Of a stretch of 64,000 nt of DNA, positions 1-7,982 are shown one piece after another. The stretch lies in assembly GCF_001428335.1 (NCBI RefSeq), contig NZ_LMSG01000003.1, forward strand, positions 1 through 64,000, written 5' to 3'. The notes under the pieces are model-generated. The model did not search any database. It worked only from the letters and a program-made list of their open reading frames with translations, and was not told where the DNA came from. How positions within the stretch are numbered: position 1 is the stretch's first letter; the number at the start of each line of letters is the position of its first letter. Source of the stretch: Arthrobacter sp. Soil762. Lineage in GTDB: Bacteria; Actinomycetota; Actinomycetes; Actinomycetales; Micrococcaceae. The position numbers were made by a program, and so were the translations under genes.

Positions 1-115
1 CTGGGCCACCGCGATGCGCAAGAAGGGCTGGGAAATCCCCGCCCAGCTCGCCCACATCGAGTCCTCCGGCAGCACCCGCCAGGAAGCCAGCTCACTGCTC
101 GCCGCACATTCCTAA
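1..115 (+). CDS. lipA: C-terminal end of lipoyl synthase (partial)
   Basis: An open frame enters from the left edge in frame 2 and stops with TAA at 113-115, giving 37 residues that end in SSLLAAHS. The tail contains RKKGWEIPAQLAHI, which resembles the C-terminus of actinobacterial lipoyl synthase, the radical-SAM enzyme that inserts sulfur into protein-bound octanoyl groups. The assignment leans on context, because lipA directly precedes a DUF4191 gene and glnA in many actinobacteria. The catalytic cysteines lie outside the window, so the identification is inferential. Confidence 0.55.
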   Translation, partial: WATAMRKKGWEIPAQLAHIESSGSTRQEASSLLAAHS

Positions 116-201
116 GCCGTAGTTTGGTATCACTGAGGGCCGGCACCGGACATTCTCCGGCGTCCGGCCCTCAGGCATAAATCACGTAGAATTGAGGAAC
201 T

Positions 202-954
202 ATGGCGAACTCCCCTGATTCCAGTAACAGCACTCCGGCGGCCTCTGACGCCCCGAAGCGTGGCCTCTTCTCGCGCAAGCCAAAAGAAGCAAAGGTCAAG
301 AAGCCCAGCCGGCTCAAGCAGATCGGCGAAGTCTTTAACATGACCCGCCGCCATGATCCCATGGTCCCGTGGCTGATGCTGCTGGTGTTCCTGGGTGTTG
401 TGGCTGTCAGCTTCCTGGTGGGTTTTTGGCTGGAGAACTGGATCACCGGCCTACTCGTCGGTATTCCCTTGGGCCTCCTTGGCGCTACGCTGATCCTTTC
501 GCGTCGTGCCGAACGTGCCGCGTTCGCCCAGATCGAGAACCAGCCCGGAGCCTCAGGCGCGGCACTTGGCACGCTTAAGCGCGGCTGGATCACCGAGGAC
601 CAGCCGGTCGCCGTAAACCCGCGCACGCAGGACGCCGTGTTCCGCGCCGTCGGCCGTCCCGGCGTCGTCCTCGTCAGCGAAGGCCCCACCATCCGCGTCA
701 AGCCAATGCTCGACGCCGAGCGTAAGCGCCTTGCGCGCATCCTCCCGAACGTCACGGTCCACATGATCGAAAGCGGTCGCGGCGAGGGCCAGGTTCCCAT
801 CAGCCAGGTAGCCAAGAAAATGGGCAAGCTGAAGAATGAACTGACCAAGCTTGAGGTGAATGCGGTATCCAAGCGCATTTCCTCGCTGGGCAACCGCCTC
901 CCGATTCCCAAGGGAATCGACCCCTACAAAGCGCGCCCCAACCGCGGACGCTAA
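202..954 (+). CDS. DUF4191 membrane protein
   Basis: 250 residues, matching the DUF4191 family (Rv2219 type), whose function is unknown. The N-terminus (1-45) is polar and basic. Two hydrophobic segments follow at about 54-76 and 81-99, and the remaining 150 residues are cytoplasmic-looking, with a basic C-terminus ending in PNRGR. A GAGG stretch lies just before the ATG. The gene sits between lipA and glnA as in mycobacteria, and a strong terminator follows the stop codon directly. No catalytic motif is visible. Confidence 0.85.
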   Translation: MANSPDSSNSTPAASDAPKRGLFSRKPKEAKVKKPSRLKQIGEVFNMTRRHDPMVPWLMLLVFLGVVAVSFLVGFWLENWITGLLVGIPLGLLGATLILSRRAERAAFAQIENQPGASGAALGTLKRGWITEDQPVAVNPRTQDAVFRAVGRPGVVLVSEGPTIRVKPMLDAERKRLARILPNVTVHMIESGRGEGQVPISQVAKKMGKLKNELTKLEVNAVSKRISSLGNRLPIPKGIDPYKARPNRGR

Positions 955-962
955 GACCCTTG

Positions 963-1003
963 AACCGCCCTGGTTCCGGCTTGCCGGAACCAGGGCGGTT
1001 TTG
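963..1003 (+). terminator. Rho-independent terminator after the DUF4191 gene
   Basis: A perfect 18-bp inverted repeat (963-980 and 983-1000) with a two-base loop is followed by a short T run. It starts 9 bases after the TAA of the DUF4191 gene. Confidence 0.9.
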
Positions 1004-1053
1004 TCTGCAGGAACGCCGCCGAACAGGCGGGCACATTGATTGGAAGCAGCAAC

Positions 1054-1410
1054 ATGACCATTCCCGTTAGAACCCCTGTTATCCGGGCCTTCCGCGTCCT
1101 GGCGGTTGCCGAAGCCTTCAGCTGGGCTGCCCTGCTGGCTGGCATGTACTTCAAGTGGATCGCCAAGACCACCGAACTGGGTGTCGAGATCGCCGGCCCT
1201 ATCCATGGCGCGCTGTTTGTGGGCTACGGCATCGCCGCCCTCGCCCTGTGGCGGCTCCAGCGGTGGCCCTTCGTGGTGGCCCTGTTCGCGGGACTGTCGG
1301 CGGTGTTCCCGTTCGCCACCATCGCGTTCGAACGCTGGGCCGGAAAGCGCGGCTACCTGACGCCGCGCACGGCCGTTCCTGCCGGGACAAAGGAAACAGC
1401 GGGAGTCTGA
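1054..1410 (+). CDS. DUF3817 integral membrane protein
   Basis: 118 residues from the ATG at 1054, which has GGAAG about 8 bases upstream. A TTG at 1036 would add six residues but lacks a ribosome-binding site. The protein has three hydrophobic stretches, with conserved-looking features EAFSW near the start and GPIHG in the middle, as in the DUF3817 family of small bacterial membrane proteins. Function is unknown. It lies behind a terminator and so probably has its own promoter. Confidence 0.75.
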   Translation: MTIPVRTPVIRAFRVLAVAEAFSWAALLAGMYFKWIAKTTELGVEIAGPIHGALFVGYGIAALALWRLQRWPFVVALFAGLSAVFPFATIAFERWAGKRGYLTPRTAVPAGTKETAGV

Positions 1411-1427
1411 CGGCGCACTGCCCTGTA

Positions 1428-1478
1428 TTCGGAGCTGTCAGGTGTTCGGAGCTGTCAGGTGTTCGGGGGCGTCAGGTG
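1428..1478. repeat. Three tandem 17-bp repeats
   Basis: Three head-to-tail 17-base units at 1428-1444, 1445-1461 and 1462-1478. The first two are identical and the third differs at a few central bases. They lie between the ends of two convergent genes. Confidence 0.9.
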
Positions 1479-1513
1479 CCGGCGAACCGGCACGGCCGGG
1501 TTCCTGATTACTG

Positions 1514-1951
1514 CTAGCGCCGCACGAGGATGGTATTCATCGCCTTGTCGTGCAGTCCCCGCTGGTCCGGATCGAAAATTACGGCGGGAATCACCAGGCA
1601 CAGCAGCACTGACCTCACCACGGCAGCCAGCGGACCCGCGGGCCCGCCTCCCAGTCGCAGCACCTGGATCCCGGCCACGCGGTGGCCGACGCTGTAACCG
1701 AGGGTGCCCACAAGCAGCATCTGTTCCGCGGCGAAAATCGCCAACGTGGCCCAGGAGTCACCGCCGAAGGCAAAATTGCTGATCAGCAGGGCAATCCCCC
1801 AGTCAAGGACGATGGCGAGGATGCGCCTGCCCGCCCTGGCAATGGAGCCGGAACCGGATTCGGGCAATCCCAGGCGCTCCCCCGGGTACTTTGAGATGCC
1901 GGACGTGTCCGGTCCGCTGAGCCAGGAGCCAATGTCATTGCGATCTACCAC
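1514..1951 (-). CDS. RDD family membrane protein
   Basis: 145 residues from a GTG start. The RDD signature is visible as an Arg in the first membrane segment (about 43, ARAGRRILAIVLDWGIALL) and the Asp of LDWG, with GHRVAGIQV and HDKAMNTILV further on. About three hydrophobic segments are present. RDD proteins are membrane proteins of mostly unknown role, some linked to ion exchange. The position next to glnA matches Rv2219A in mycobacteria. It is convergent with the DUF3817 gene and divergent from glnA. Confidence 0.85.
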   Translation of the reverse strand: MVDRNDIGSWLSGPDTSGISKYPGERLGLPESGSGSIARAGRRILAIVLDWGIALLISNFAFGGDSWATLAIFAAEQMLLVGTLGYSVGHRVAGIQVLRLGGGPAGPLAAVVRSVLLCLVIPAVIFDPDQRGLHDKAMNTILVRR

Positions 1952-2023
1952 CGTCCAAGCTTACCGACTCACCGCCGACCACAGAGTGGAAACCGTTGGA
2001 CCACACTACGGACACCGGATAGC

Positions 2024-2082
2024 GTTACCTGGTCAGGACAATTCTGTAACCTGAACAGGGCATTCCGTAACCTGCCCGAAAC
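2024..2082 (+). promoter_or_regulatory. GlnR-like half-site array upstream of glnA
   Basis: GTTAC (2024-2028), GTAAC (2046-2050) and GTAAC (2067-2071) are followed by GAAAC (2078-2082). The last pair fits the actinobacterial GlnR pattern GTnAC-n6-GnAAC exactly. The spacings of 22, 21 and 11 bp keep the half-sites on one face of the helix. They lie just upstream of a possible glnA promoter. Binding by GlnR is inferred. Confidence 0.5.
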
Positions 2083-2092
2083 AATGTGGACA

Positions 2093-2120
2093 CTGACGGG
2101 AAATGACGTGTCCATAGGCT
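2093..2120 (+). promoter_or_regulatory. Possible glnA promoter
   Basis: CTGACG (2093-2098) and TAGGCT (2115-2120) are separated by 16 bp, a weak fit to a primary sigma promoter. It would place the transcript start near 2127 and leave a leader of about 110 nucleotides before glnA. The position downstream of the GlnR-like sites suits activation. Confidence 0.35.
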
Positions 2121-2148
2121 GATAGCAGTTTCAAGCAATACCTCCCAA

Positions 2149-2171
2149 GCAGGGAAACTTGGTTTCCCTGC
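2149..2171 (+). other. Hairpin in the glnA leader
   Basis: A perfect 10-bp stem (2149-2158 with 2162-2171) closes a three-base loop. No T run follows, so it is not a standard terminator. It lies between the likely promoter and the glnA ribosome-binding site (AAGGAG at 2225-2230). Confidence 0.7.
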
Positions 2172-2235
2172 CCTTCGGATTGCGCTGGATCAGTTGGCTT
2201 GCCAGCCAGATATTACATATGCGTAAGGAGCATAG

Positions 2236-3660
2236 ATGTTCAAGACTGCGGACGAAGTCCTCAAGTTCATCAAGGACGAAGATATTAAATTCGTCGATAT
2301 CCGCTTCACCGATCTCCCGGGTGTGCAGCAGCACTTTAACGTGCCGGCAAAGAGCGTCGACGCGGACTTCTTCGTCAACGGCCAGCTCTTCGATGGCTCC
2401 TCCATCCGCGGATTCCAGGGCATCGCCGAATCCGACATGCAGCTGATCCCGGACGTCACCACCGCATTCCTGGACACCTTCCGCATGGAGAAGACCCTTG
2501 CGCTGAACTTCTCCATCGTGAACCCCCGCACCGGAGACCCTTACCACCGCGACCCCCGCGGCGTGGCCGAAAAGGCTGAGGCCTACCTCGCCTCCACGGG
2601 CATCGCCGACACCGCGTTCTTCGCTCCGGAAGCCGAATTCTTCGTCTTCGACAACGTCCAGTACCAGTCCTCCCCCGAGGGCAGCTTCTACAAGATCGAC
2701 TCCGAAGAAGCACACTGGAACACCGGCCGCGAAGAAGACGGCGGAAACCTCGGCTACAAGACCCCCATCAAGGGCGGCTACTTCCCGGTTTCCCCCACCG
2801 ACAAGCAGGCTGACCTCCGCGACGCCATGTGCATCGCCCTGGATGAGGCCGGCCTCGAGGTCGAGCGCAGCCACCACGAGGTAGGCTCCGCCGGCCAGGC
2901 TGAAATCAACTACAAGTTCACTACCCTGACCCATGCCGCAGATGACCTGCAGAAGTTCAAGTACGTCGTCAAGAACACGGCCGACGCCTGGGGCAAGTCC
3001 GTGACCTTCATGCCGAAGCCGGTCTTTGGCGACAACGGTTCGGGCATGCACTGCCACCAGTCGCTGTGGACCAACGGCGAGCCGCTGTTCTACGACGAAA
3101 AGGGCTACGCCGGCCTGTCCGACATGGCCCGCTGGTACATCGGCGGCCTGCTGAAGCACTCCTCGTCCGTCCTCGCCTTCACCAACCCGACGGTGAACTC
3201 CTACCGCCGCCTGGTCAAGGGCTTCGAAGCTCCGGTCAACATGGTGTACTCGCAGGGCAACCGCTCCGCCGGTATCCGTATCCCCATCACGGGTTCCAAC
3301 CCCAAGGCCAAGCGCATCGAGTTCCGCGCTCCGGACCCCTCGTCCAACCCGTACCTGGCCTTCGCTGCCCAGCTGATGGCCGGCATTGACGGCATCCGCA
3401 ACCGCATCGAACCGCCGGCTCCGATCGACAAGGACCTCTACGAGCTGCCCGCCGAGGAAGCCAAGGACATCCCGAAGGCTCCGGGCTCGCTGGAAGAGGC
3501 ACTGGAGGCCCTGCGCGAGGACAACGAGTTCCTGCAGGCCGGTGGCGTGTTCACCCAGGACCTGATCGACACCTGGATCGAGTACAAGTACGAGTACGAG
3601 ATCCGCCCGCTGTCCCTGCGCCCGAACCCGTACGAGTTCGAGCTCTACTACGGCGTCTAG
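2236..3660 (+). CDS. glnA: Glutamine synthetase, type I (GlnA1)
   Basis: 474 residues, the usual length for class I-beta glutamine synthetase, which makes glutamine from glutamate, ammonia and ATP. The grasp domain is followed by the catalytic domain, with [14 protein letters not shown], the ATP-site region [14 protein letters not shown] and the NRSAGIRIP loop. Tyr402 lies in KDLYELP, the adenylylation site used by GlnE, whose gene is nearby at 4965. The start is supported by AAGGAG five bases before the ATG. The gene is monocistronic, with a long leader and a strong terminator after it. Confidence 0.98.
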   Translation: MFKTADEVLKFIKDEDIKFVDIRFTDLPGVQQHFNVPAKSVDADFFVNGQLFDGSSIRGFQGIAESDMQLIPDVTTAFLDTFRMEKTLALNFSIVNPRTGDPYHRDPRGVAEKAEAYLASTGIADTAFFAPEAEFFVFDNVQYQSSPEGSFYKIDSEEAHWNTGREEDGGNLGYKTPIKGGYFPVSPTDKQADLRDAMCIALDEAGLEVERSHHEVGSAGQAEINYKFTTLTHAADDLQKFKYVVKNTADAWGKSVTFMPKPVFGDNGSGMHCHQSLWTNGEPLFYDEKGYAGLSDMARWYIGGLLKHSSSVLAFTNPTVNSYRRLVKGFEAPVNMVYSQGNRSAGIRIPITGSNPKAKRIEFRAPDPSSNPYLAFAAQLMAGIDGIRNRIEPPAPIDKDLYELPAEEAKDIPKAPGSLEEALEALREDNEFLQAGGVFTQDLIDTWIEYKYEYEIRPLSLRPNPYEFELYYGV

Positions 3661-3692
3661 CCAGATCCGCGGCTGAACCCGTTCAGTCCGCC

Positions 3693-3746
3693 AAAAAGTC
3701 CGCCCGGGCTGCCAGCGTCAATGCTGGAGGCCGGGCGGACTTTTTT
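3693..3746 (+). terminator. Terminator after glnA
   Basis: AAAAAGTCCGCCCGG (3693-3707) pairs with CCGGGCGGACTTTTT (3731-3745), and the hairpin ends in a six-T run. It begins 33 bases after the glnA stop. Confidence 0.9.
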
Positions 3747-3927
3747 GTCCCTAAGGTGGGGGCTGACTCCAGACGTGCTGAGACCAGAAGCCAGCCCCCT
3801 GACATGTGCTCCCCGAGACGAAGACTTTTCAAGCCTTCCCCCCAACAAGGTTTGAAGAACACCGCCAATCCACATGATCGATCAATGTGGAGCCGGAGGC
3901 AATGCCCGGCCGCCGTGTCTGGACGAA

Positions 3928-4536
3928 TTATCCTGTGAAGCTCCGGTACATGATCCGTTGCGGTCCGGAACTGCCGCCCAGGTACTGCCCCTGGTCCACA
4001 AAGCCGGCGGTCCTGTACGCGGACAACCCGGCCGGATTGGCTTCGTTGACGGAAAGCACGACGCCGGCCTCGTGGGTTCCGCGCCTGGCGGTCAGTTTCG
4101 CAGCCGCCTCCACCGCGGACGTTGCCGCCAGCGGCCCGAGGCCTTGCCCCTGGTGGCGCCTGTCGATCAGGAAACCGCGCAACAGCCAGGCCGAATCCTC
4201 GTCCGGCCAGCCGGCCAGGCGCGCGGCACCGGCCTGGAGGGTCAGCACTCCCACAGCGTAGCCCGCGGCCTCCACGACATAAGGGAACCGCGAATCCTCC
4301 TCCAGTCCCGCCAGGACCATGCGGAGCGGGTCACCAACGAAGCCGCTTTGCCCTGGGCCCAGCTCAATGTTTGCTACCTCTCCCAGCTGGATGGCAAGCG
4401 CATCCGCACTGAGGTCATCCAGGGCAATGAGCCAGACGGAATCAACCCGGGTTTTCAGGTCGGCTGTCCGTCGGATCCGGCGGGAGCCCCGCCCTCGGCC
4501 GATGGGCCGGCAGGGTCCATCCACATGACTTCCCAC
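3928..4536 (-). CDS. GNAT family N-acetyltransferase
   Basis: 202 residues if translated from the ATG at 4536. The acetyl-CoA-binding motif of the GNAT fold is visible as RRHQGQGLGPLA, preceded by a beta strand (LLRGFLID) and followed by NEANPAGLSAYRTAGF, the typical C-terminal half. The substrate cannot be told. The first 30 or so residues overlap the end of the upstream VOC gene and look unlike a GNAT fold, so the true start may be internal, but no convincing in-frame ATG or GTG is visible there. Confidence 0.75.
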   Translation of the reverse strand: MGSHVDGPCRPIGRGRGSRRIRRTADLKTRVDSVWLIALDDLSADALAIQLGEVANIELGPGQSGFVGDPLRMVLAGLEEDSRFPYVVEAAGYAVGVLTLQAGAARLAGWPDEDSAWLLRGFLIDRRHQGQGLGPLAATSAVEAAAKLTARRGTHEAGVVLSVNEANPAGLSAYRTAGFVDQGQYLGGSSGPQRIMYRSFTG

Positions 4537-4898
4537 AGGTGGCCGTCCGGGTCCTGGAAACTGTGGTTGTACATAAAGCCGTAGTCCTGGACCTCCTGGG
4601 ACGGGGTGCCGCCGGCGGCCAGCGCCTTGCGTACCGTTGCGTCCACGGCTTCCTTGCTGTCCACCGAAAACGCCGTGATGGCCTCGGTGGAACTGGTGGC
4701 ATCGGCCACGGCCCGGGAGGTGAACGTCTTGAAGAATCCCTCCACGAGGAGCATCACAAACGCGTTGTCGTTGATGATCATGCAGGTCGCGTTTTCATCG
4801 GTGTAGTCCGGGTTAAAGGAGAAGCCAAGGGCGGTGAAGAAATCGACGGACCGCTTCAGATCCTTCACGGGCAGGTTCAGGTAGATTTGCGTAGCCAT
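4455..4898 (-). CDS. VOC (glyoxalase/bleomycin-resistance fold) protein
   Basis: 147 residues from the ATG at 4898; a TTG three codons upstream is less likely. The paired beta-alpha-beta-beta-beta modules of the vicinal oxygen chelate superfamily are visible, starting LNLPVKDLKRSVDFFTALGF and ending QDPDGHLWEVMWMD. The latter contains a Glu where many members bind metal. This subgroup is often annotated as glyoxalase-like with unknown substrate. Its 3' end overlaps the GNAT frame by about 80 bases, which suggests translational coupling. Confidence 0.8.
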   Translation of the reverse strand: MATQIYLNLPVKDLKRSVDFFTALGFSFNPDYTDENATCMIINDNAFVMLLVEGFFKTFTSRAVADATSSTEAITAFSVDSKEAVDATVRKALAAGGTPSQEVQDYGFMYNHSFQDPDGHLWEVMWMDPAGPSAEGGAPAGSDGQPT

Positions 4899-4964
4899 GG
4901 CCCCCAACCTAGCACCGCACCGCGGCAGCTGTCTGCTGCCTTCCGGGAGAACCCCAGGCAGCCG

Positions 4965-7900
4965 CTAATGACCGTAGAAGGCTTTCTCGAACACCGCCCG
5001 GGCCCGCCGGCTCAGGCGGAGGTAGTCCTCTTCCATGGCGGCCGCGTTGCCAGGTTCGTAGCCGCACCAGCGGGCCACCGCCTCAAGGTCCCCGCGGGCG
5101 GACGGCAGCGTGTCCGAGGCCCTGCCGCTCCAGATGACGTTGGCGGACCGGATCCGGCTGGCGAGCCGCCACGCGTCGGCCAGCAGCTTCGCGTCAGGCC
5201 CGGTGAGCAGGTCCAGTGAAGCCGCCGCTTCCAGGGCCTCCACCGTGGACGTGGTCTGCAGTTCCGGGTGCTTGGCCGCGTGCTGGAGCTGAAGGAGCTG
5301 CACCAGCCACTCGACGTCGCTCAGTCCTCCGCGGCCAAGCTTCACGTGGCGTGCCGGATCCGCCCCGCGCGGCAACCGCTCCGCTTCCACCCGCGCTTTG
5401 ACCCTGCGAACCTCCCGGACGTCCTGCTCCGAAATCGACTCCGGGTACCTGATGGGGTCGATGAGGGCCAGAAAGTCCTTGGCCAGGGCATCGTCGCCCG
5501 CCATGGGCCGGGCCCGCAGCAGCGCCTGCGCTTCCCAGATCAATGACCACCGGCGGTAATATTCGGCGAACGAATCGAGCGAGCGGACCATGGCCCCGTT
5601 CTTGCCTTCGGGCCGAAGATCCGCGTCCATCTGCAGCACCCGCTCGGCCATGATGGCCGGCTTGAGCGGCTGCGTGAGCAGGCTGGAGACCTTGGCGACA
5701 ATCCGGGCCGCCTGATCCTGCGCTTCCTCGTCCGTATAGCCCGGCAACGCGCGGTGCACGTACATGACGTCGGCGTCGGAGCCGTAGCCGATCTCGCGGC
5801 CGCCCTGGCGGCCCATGGCCACCACCAATATGGCGGTCTTGAGCGGTCCCGCAGCAGAGACGATGCCTTCGGCCACGCGCAGCGCGCCCAGCACCGCGGC
5901 CCGGTCGGTGTCAGCCAGCGCCGCGCCCACCTGGTCCTGGTTGAGAAGCCCGGCAGAATCGGCGATCGCGATCCGGAGGATCTCCCGGCGCCTAATGAGC
6001 CTGATCAGCCTGATGGCGTTTTCCGGGTCCGAGTGGCGCGACATTTTGGACGTGATCTCCTGCCACTGGGCTTCGAAGCCCAGCGGCACGAGGTCTTTGT
6101 TGGTGCCCAGCCACGCCACCGACTCCGGCGAAACCTCCAAAAGATCCGCAATCAGGCGTGAGTTCGAGAGCACGTTGCATAGCCGTTCAGCCGCCGCTGT
6201 GGAATCCCGGAGCATGCCCAGATACCAGTGGGTGGTGCCAAGGGCCTCACTGACGCGCCGGAACGCGAGCAGCCCGGCGTCGGGATCAACACCTTCGGCG
6301 AGCCAGTCCAGCAGGATAGGCAGCAGCTGGCGTTGCAGGGCTGCCCGCCGGCTGACACCGGCGGTGAGTGCCTCGATATGCCGCATGGCGCCCCGCGGGT
6401 CACGATAGCCCAGCGCGGCGAGGCGGCCCTGGGCGGCCTCCGGCGTCAGCCTGGCGTCCTCGCTGCTGAGTTTGGCAGCGGTGTTAAGCAGCGGACGGTA
6501 GAAAATACGTTCGTGCAGTTCGCGGACAGAGCGTTTGGTCTTCTGCCAGGTGGCCAGCATCGAAGCCGGCGGCGGCCTGTCATTGGAGAAGGGGCTAAGC
6601 ACTGCCTTTGCGAGGGCGCGCTGTGCCGCTTCGCTGACGGGCATCAGGTGTGTCCGCCGGAGCTGGAACAGCTGGATGCGATGTTCCAGGAGGCGAAGGT
6701 ACCGGTACGCGTGATCGAAAGCGGCGGCGTCGGACCTGCCGATGTAGCCTCCGGCCGAGAGTGCCGCTATTGCTGCGGTGGTATCCCTGCGCCGAATGGT
6801 TTCGTCGGATTTTCCGTGCACCAACTGGAGCAGCTGCACGGTGAACTCGACGTCCCGGAGGCCGCCGCGGCCGAGTTTGATCTGCCGCTGTTCCTCCGCC
6901 GCCGGGATATGCTCGGTAACCCTTCGGCGCATCGCCTGCATGGACTCCACGAATCCTTCGCGGCCGGCGGAGCTCCAGATCAATGGGGCCACGGCTTTTT
7001 CGTAGCGTTCCCCCAGGTCCTTGTCACCGGCGATGGTCCGCGCCTTCAGGAGCGCCTGGAATTCCCAACTCTCCGCCCAGCGGGCGTAGTAGCTTTCGTG
7101 TGAGGCCAAAGTTCGGACCAGTGGGCCGGACTTGCCCTCCGGCCGCAGGTTGGCGTCCACTTCCCAGAGGCCGGGTTCACGAGCCACGGAGGAGATCGCC
7201 CGGGAAATACCGGTGGCCAAGGCTGTGCCGATGGTGCTGGCACGGGCGTCGTCCAGGTCGCCGGCGTCGATCACGTAGATGACGTCGACGTCGGAAATAT
7301 AGTTCAGTTCCCGCGCTCCGCATTTGCCCATCCCGATGACGGCCAGGCCAACGGCGGCCACTTCCCCGGCGCTGAACTGCTCAGCAGCCTCGGCACGGGA
7401 AACTGCCAGCGCAGCCTCGATCGCGGCCCCTGCCAGGTCAGCGAGTTCAGCTCCGACGGCGGGCATAAAGTCCAGCGGGTCAGCAGCGCACATGTCCTTG
7501 ACCGCCAGGTCCACCACCCCGCGGCGGTAGGCCGACCGCAGCGCGGCATAAGCGTCGGCTCCGGTCATTCCCGCCACGGGCCGTGCTGACCCGGGTTCCG
7601 CGCGGACGGATTTCAGGAGGACAGAGCGGAGGTGTTCCGGGTCTGCCTGAAGTGGCTCGGGGCTGGCCGTTAGGTCGAAGGCGTCCAGGTGTTCAGGGTG
7701 CCGGATGAGGAATTCCCCCAGCGCTTCGGAGGCCCCGAGCACCCGGTAGAGCGGCTCGCTGACCTCCGGATCGGCCGCGGCCAGCTCCCGGAGACCGGGG
7801 TGCTTTTCGATCAGCCGCACCAGTGACTGCAGTGCGGTGTCGGGGTTGGCGGCCATGTGCAGGCCGGCGAAAATCCTGTCCGGGTCCAGGCCGTCCAGTT

Positions 7901-7976
7901 CCGGGGCAGCAAGGAAGCGCTCACCCTTCTCCAGGTCACTGAAGCCGGCTGAGATGAGGCGGCGTGCGAGGCTCAC
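4965..7976 (-). CDS. glnE: Glutamine synthetase adenylyltransferase/deadenylylase
   Basis: 1003 residues, a full-length two-headed enzyme that attaches AMP to, and removes it from, the conserved tyrosine of GlnA. Two nucleotidyltransferase modules are visible. The N-terminal one has GMGKCGARELNYISDVDV (near residue 215) and the C-terminal one has AMGRQGGREIGYGSDADV (near residue 720). Each carries the two acidic residues of the active site and is followed by a helical regulatory region. The start is six bases after the glnA2 stop, so the two are probably cotranscribed. Target: Tyr402 of the GlnA encoded at 2236. Confidence 0.97.
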   Translation of the reverse strand: MSLARRLISAGFSDLEKGERFLAAPELDGLDPDRIFAGLHMAANPDTALQSLVRLIEKHPGLRELAAADPEVSEPLYRVLGASEALGEFLIRHPEHLDAFDLTASPEPLQADPEHLRSVLLKSVRAEPGSARPVAGMTGADAYAALRSAYRRGVVDLAVKDMCAADPLDFMPAVGAELADLAGAAIEAALAVSRAEAAEQFSAGEVAAVGLAVIGMGKCGARELNYISDVDVIYVIDAGDLDDARASTIGTALATGISRAISSVAREPGLWEVDANLRPEGKSGPLVRTLASHESYYARWAESWEFQALLKARTIAGDKDLGERYEKAVAPLIWSSAGREGFVESMQAMRRRVTEHIPAAEEQRQIKLGRGGLRDVEFTVQLLQLVHGKSDETIRRRDTTAAIAALSAGGYIGRSDAAAFDHAYRYLRLLEHRIQLFQLRRTHLMPVSEAAQRALAKAVLSPFSNDRPPPASMLATWQKTKRSVRELHERIFYRPLLNTAAKLSSEDARLTPEAAQGRLAALGYRDPRGAMRHIEALTAGVSRRAALQRQLLPILLDWLAEGVDPDAGLLAFRRVSEALGTTHWYLGMLRDSTAAAERLCNVLSNSRLIADLLEVSPESVAWLGTNKDLVPLGFEAQWQEITSKMSRHSDPENAIRLIRLIRRREILRIAIADSAGLLNQDQVGAALADTDRAAVLGALRVAEGIVSAAGPLKTAILVVAMGRQGGREIGYGSDADVMYVHRALPGYTDEEAQDQAARIVAKVSSLLTQPLKPAIMAERVLQMDADLRPEGKNGAMVRSLDSFAEYYRRWSLIWEAQALLRARPMAGDDALAKDFLALIDPIRYPESISEQDVREVRRVKARVEAERLPRGADPARHVKLGRGGLSDVEWLVQLLQLQHAAKHPELQTTSTVEALEAAASLDLLTGPDAKLLADAWRLASRIRSANVIWSGRASDTLPSARGDLEAVARWCGYEPGNAAAMEEDYLRLSRRARAVFEKAFYGH

Positions 7977-7982
7977 CGCCGC

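Noticed and set aside
3869..3891. Hairpin after the GNAT gene (7-bp stem)
   Set aside because: It is short, has no T run on the minus strand and lies 37 bases beyond the stop, so a terminator call is not supported.
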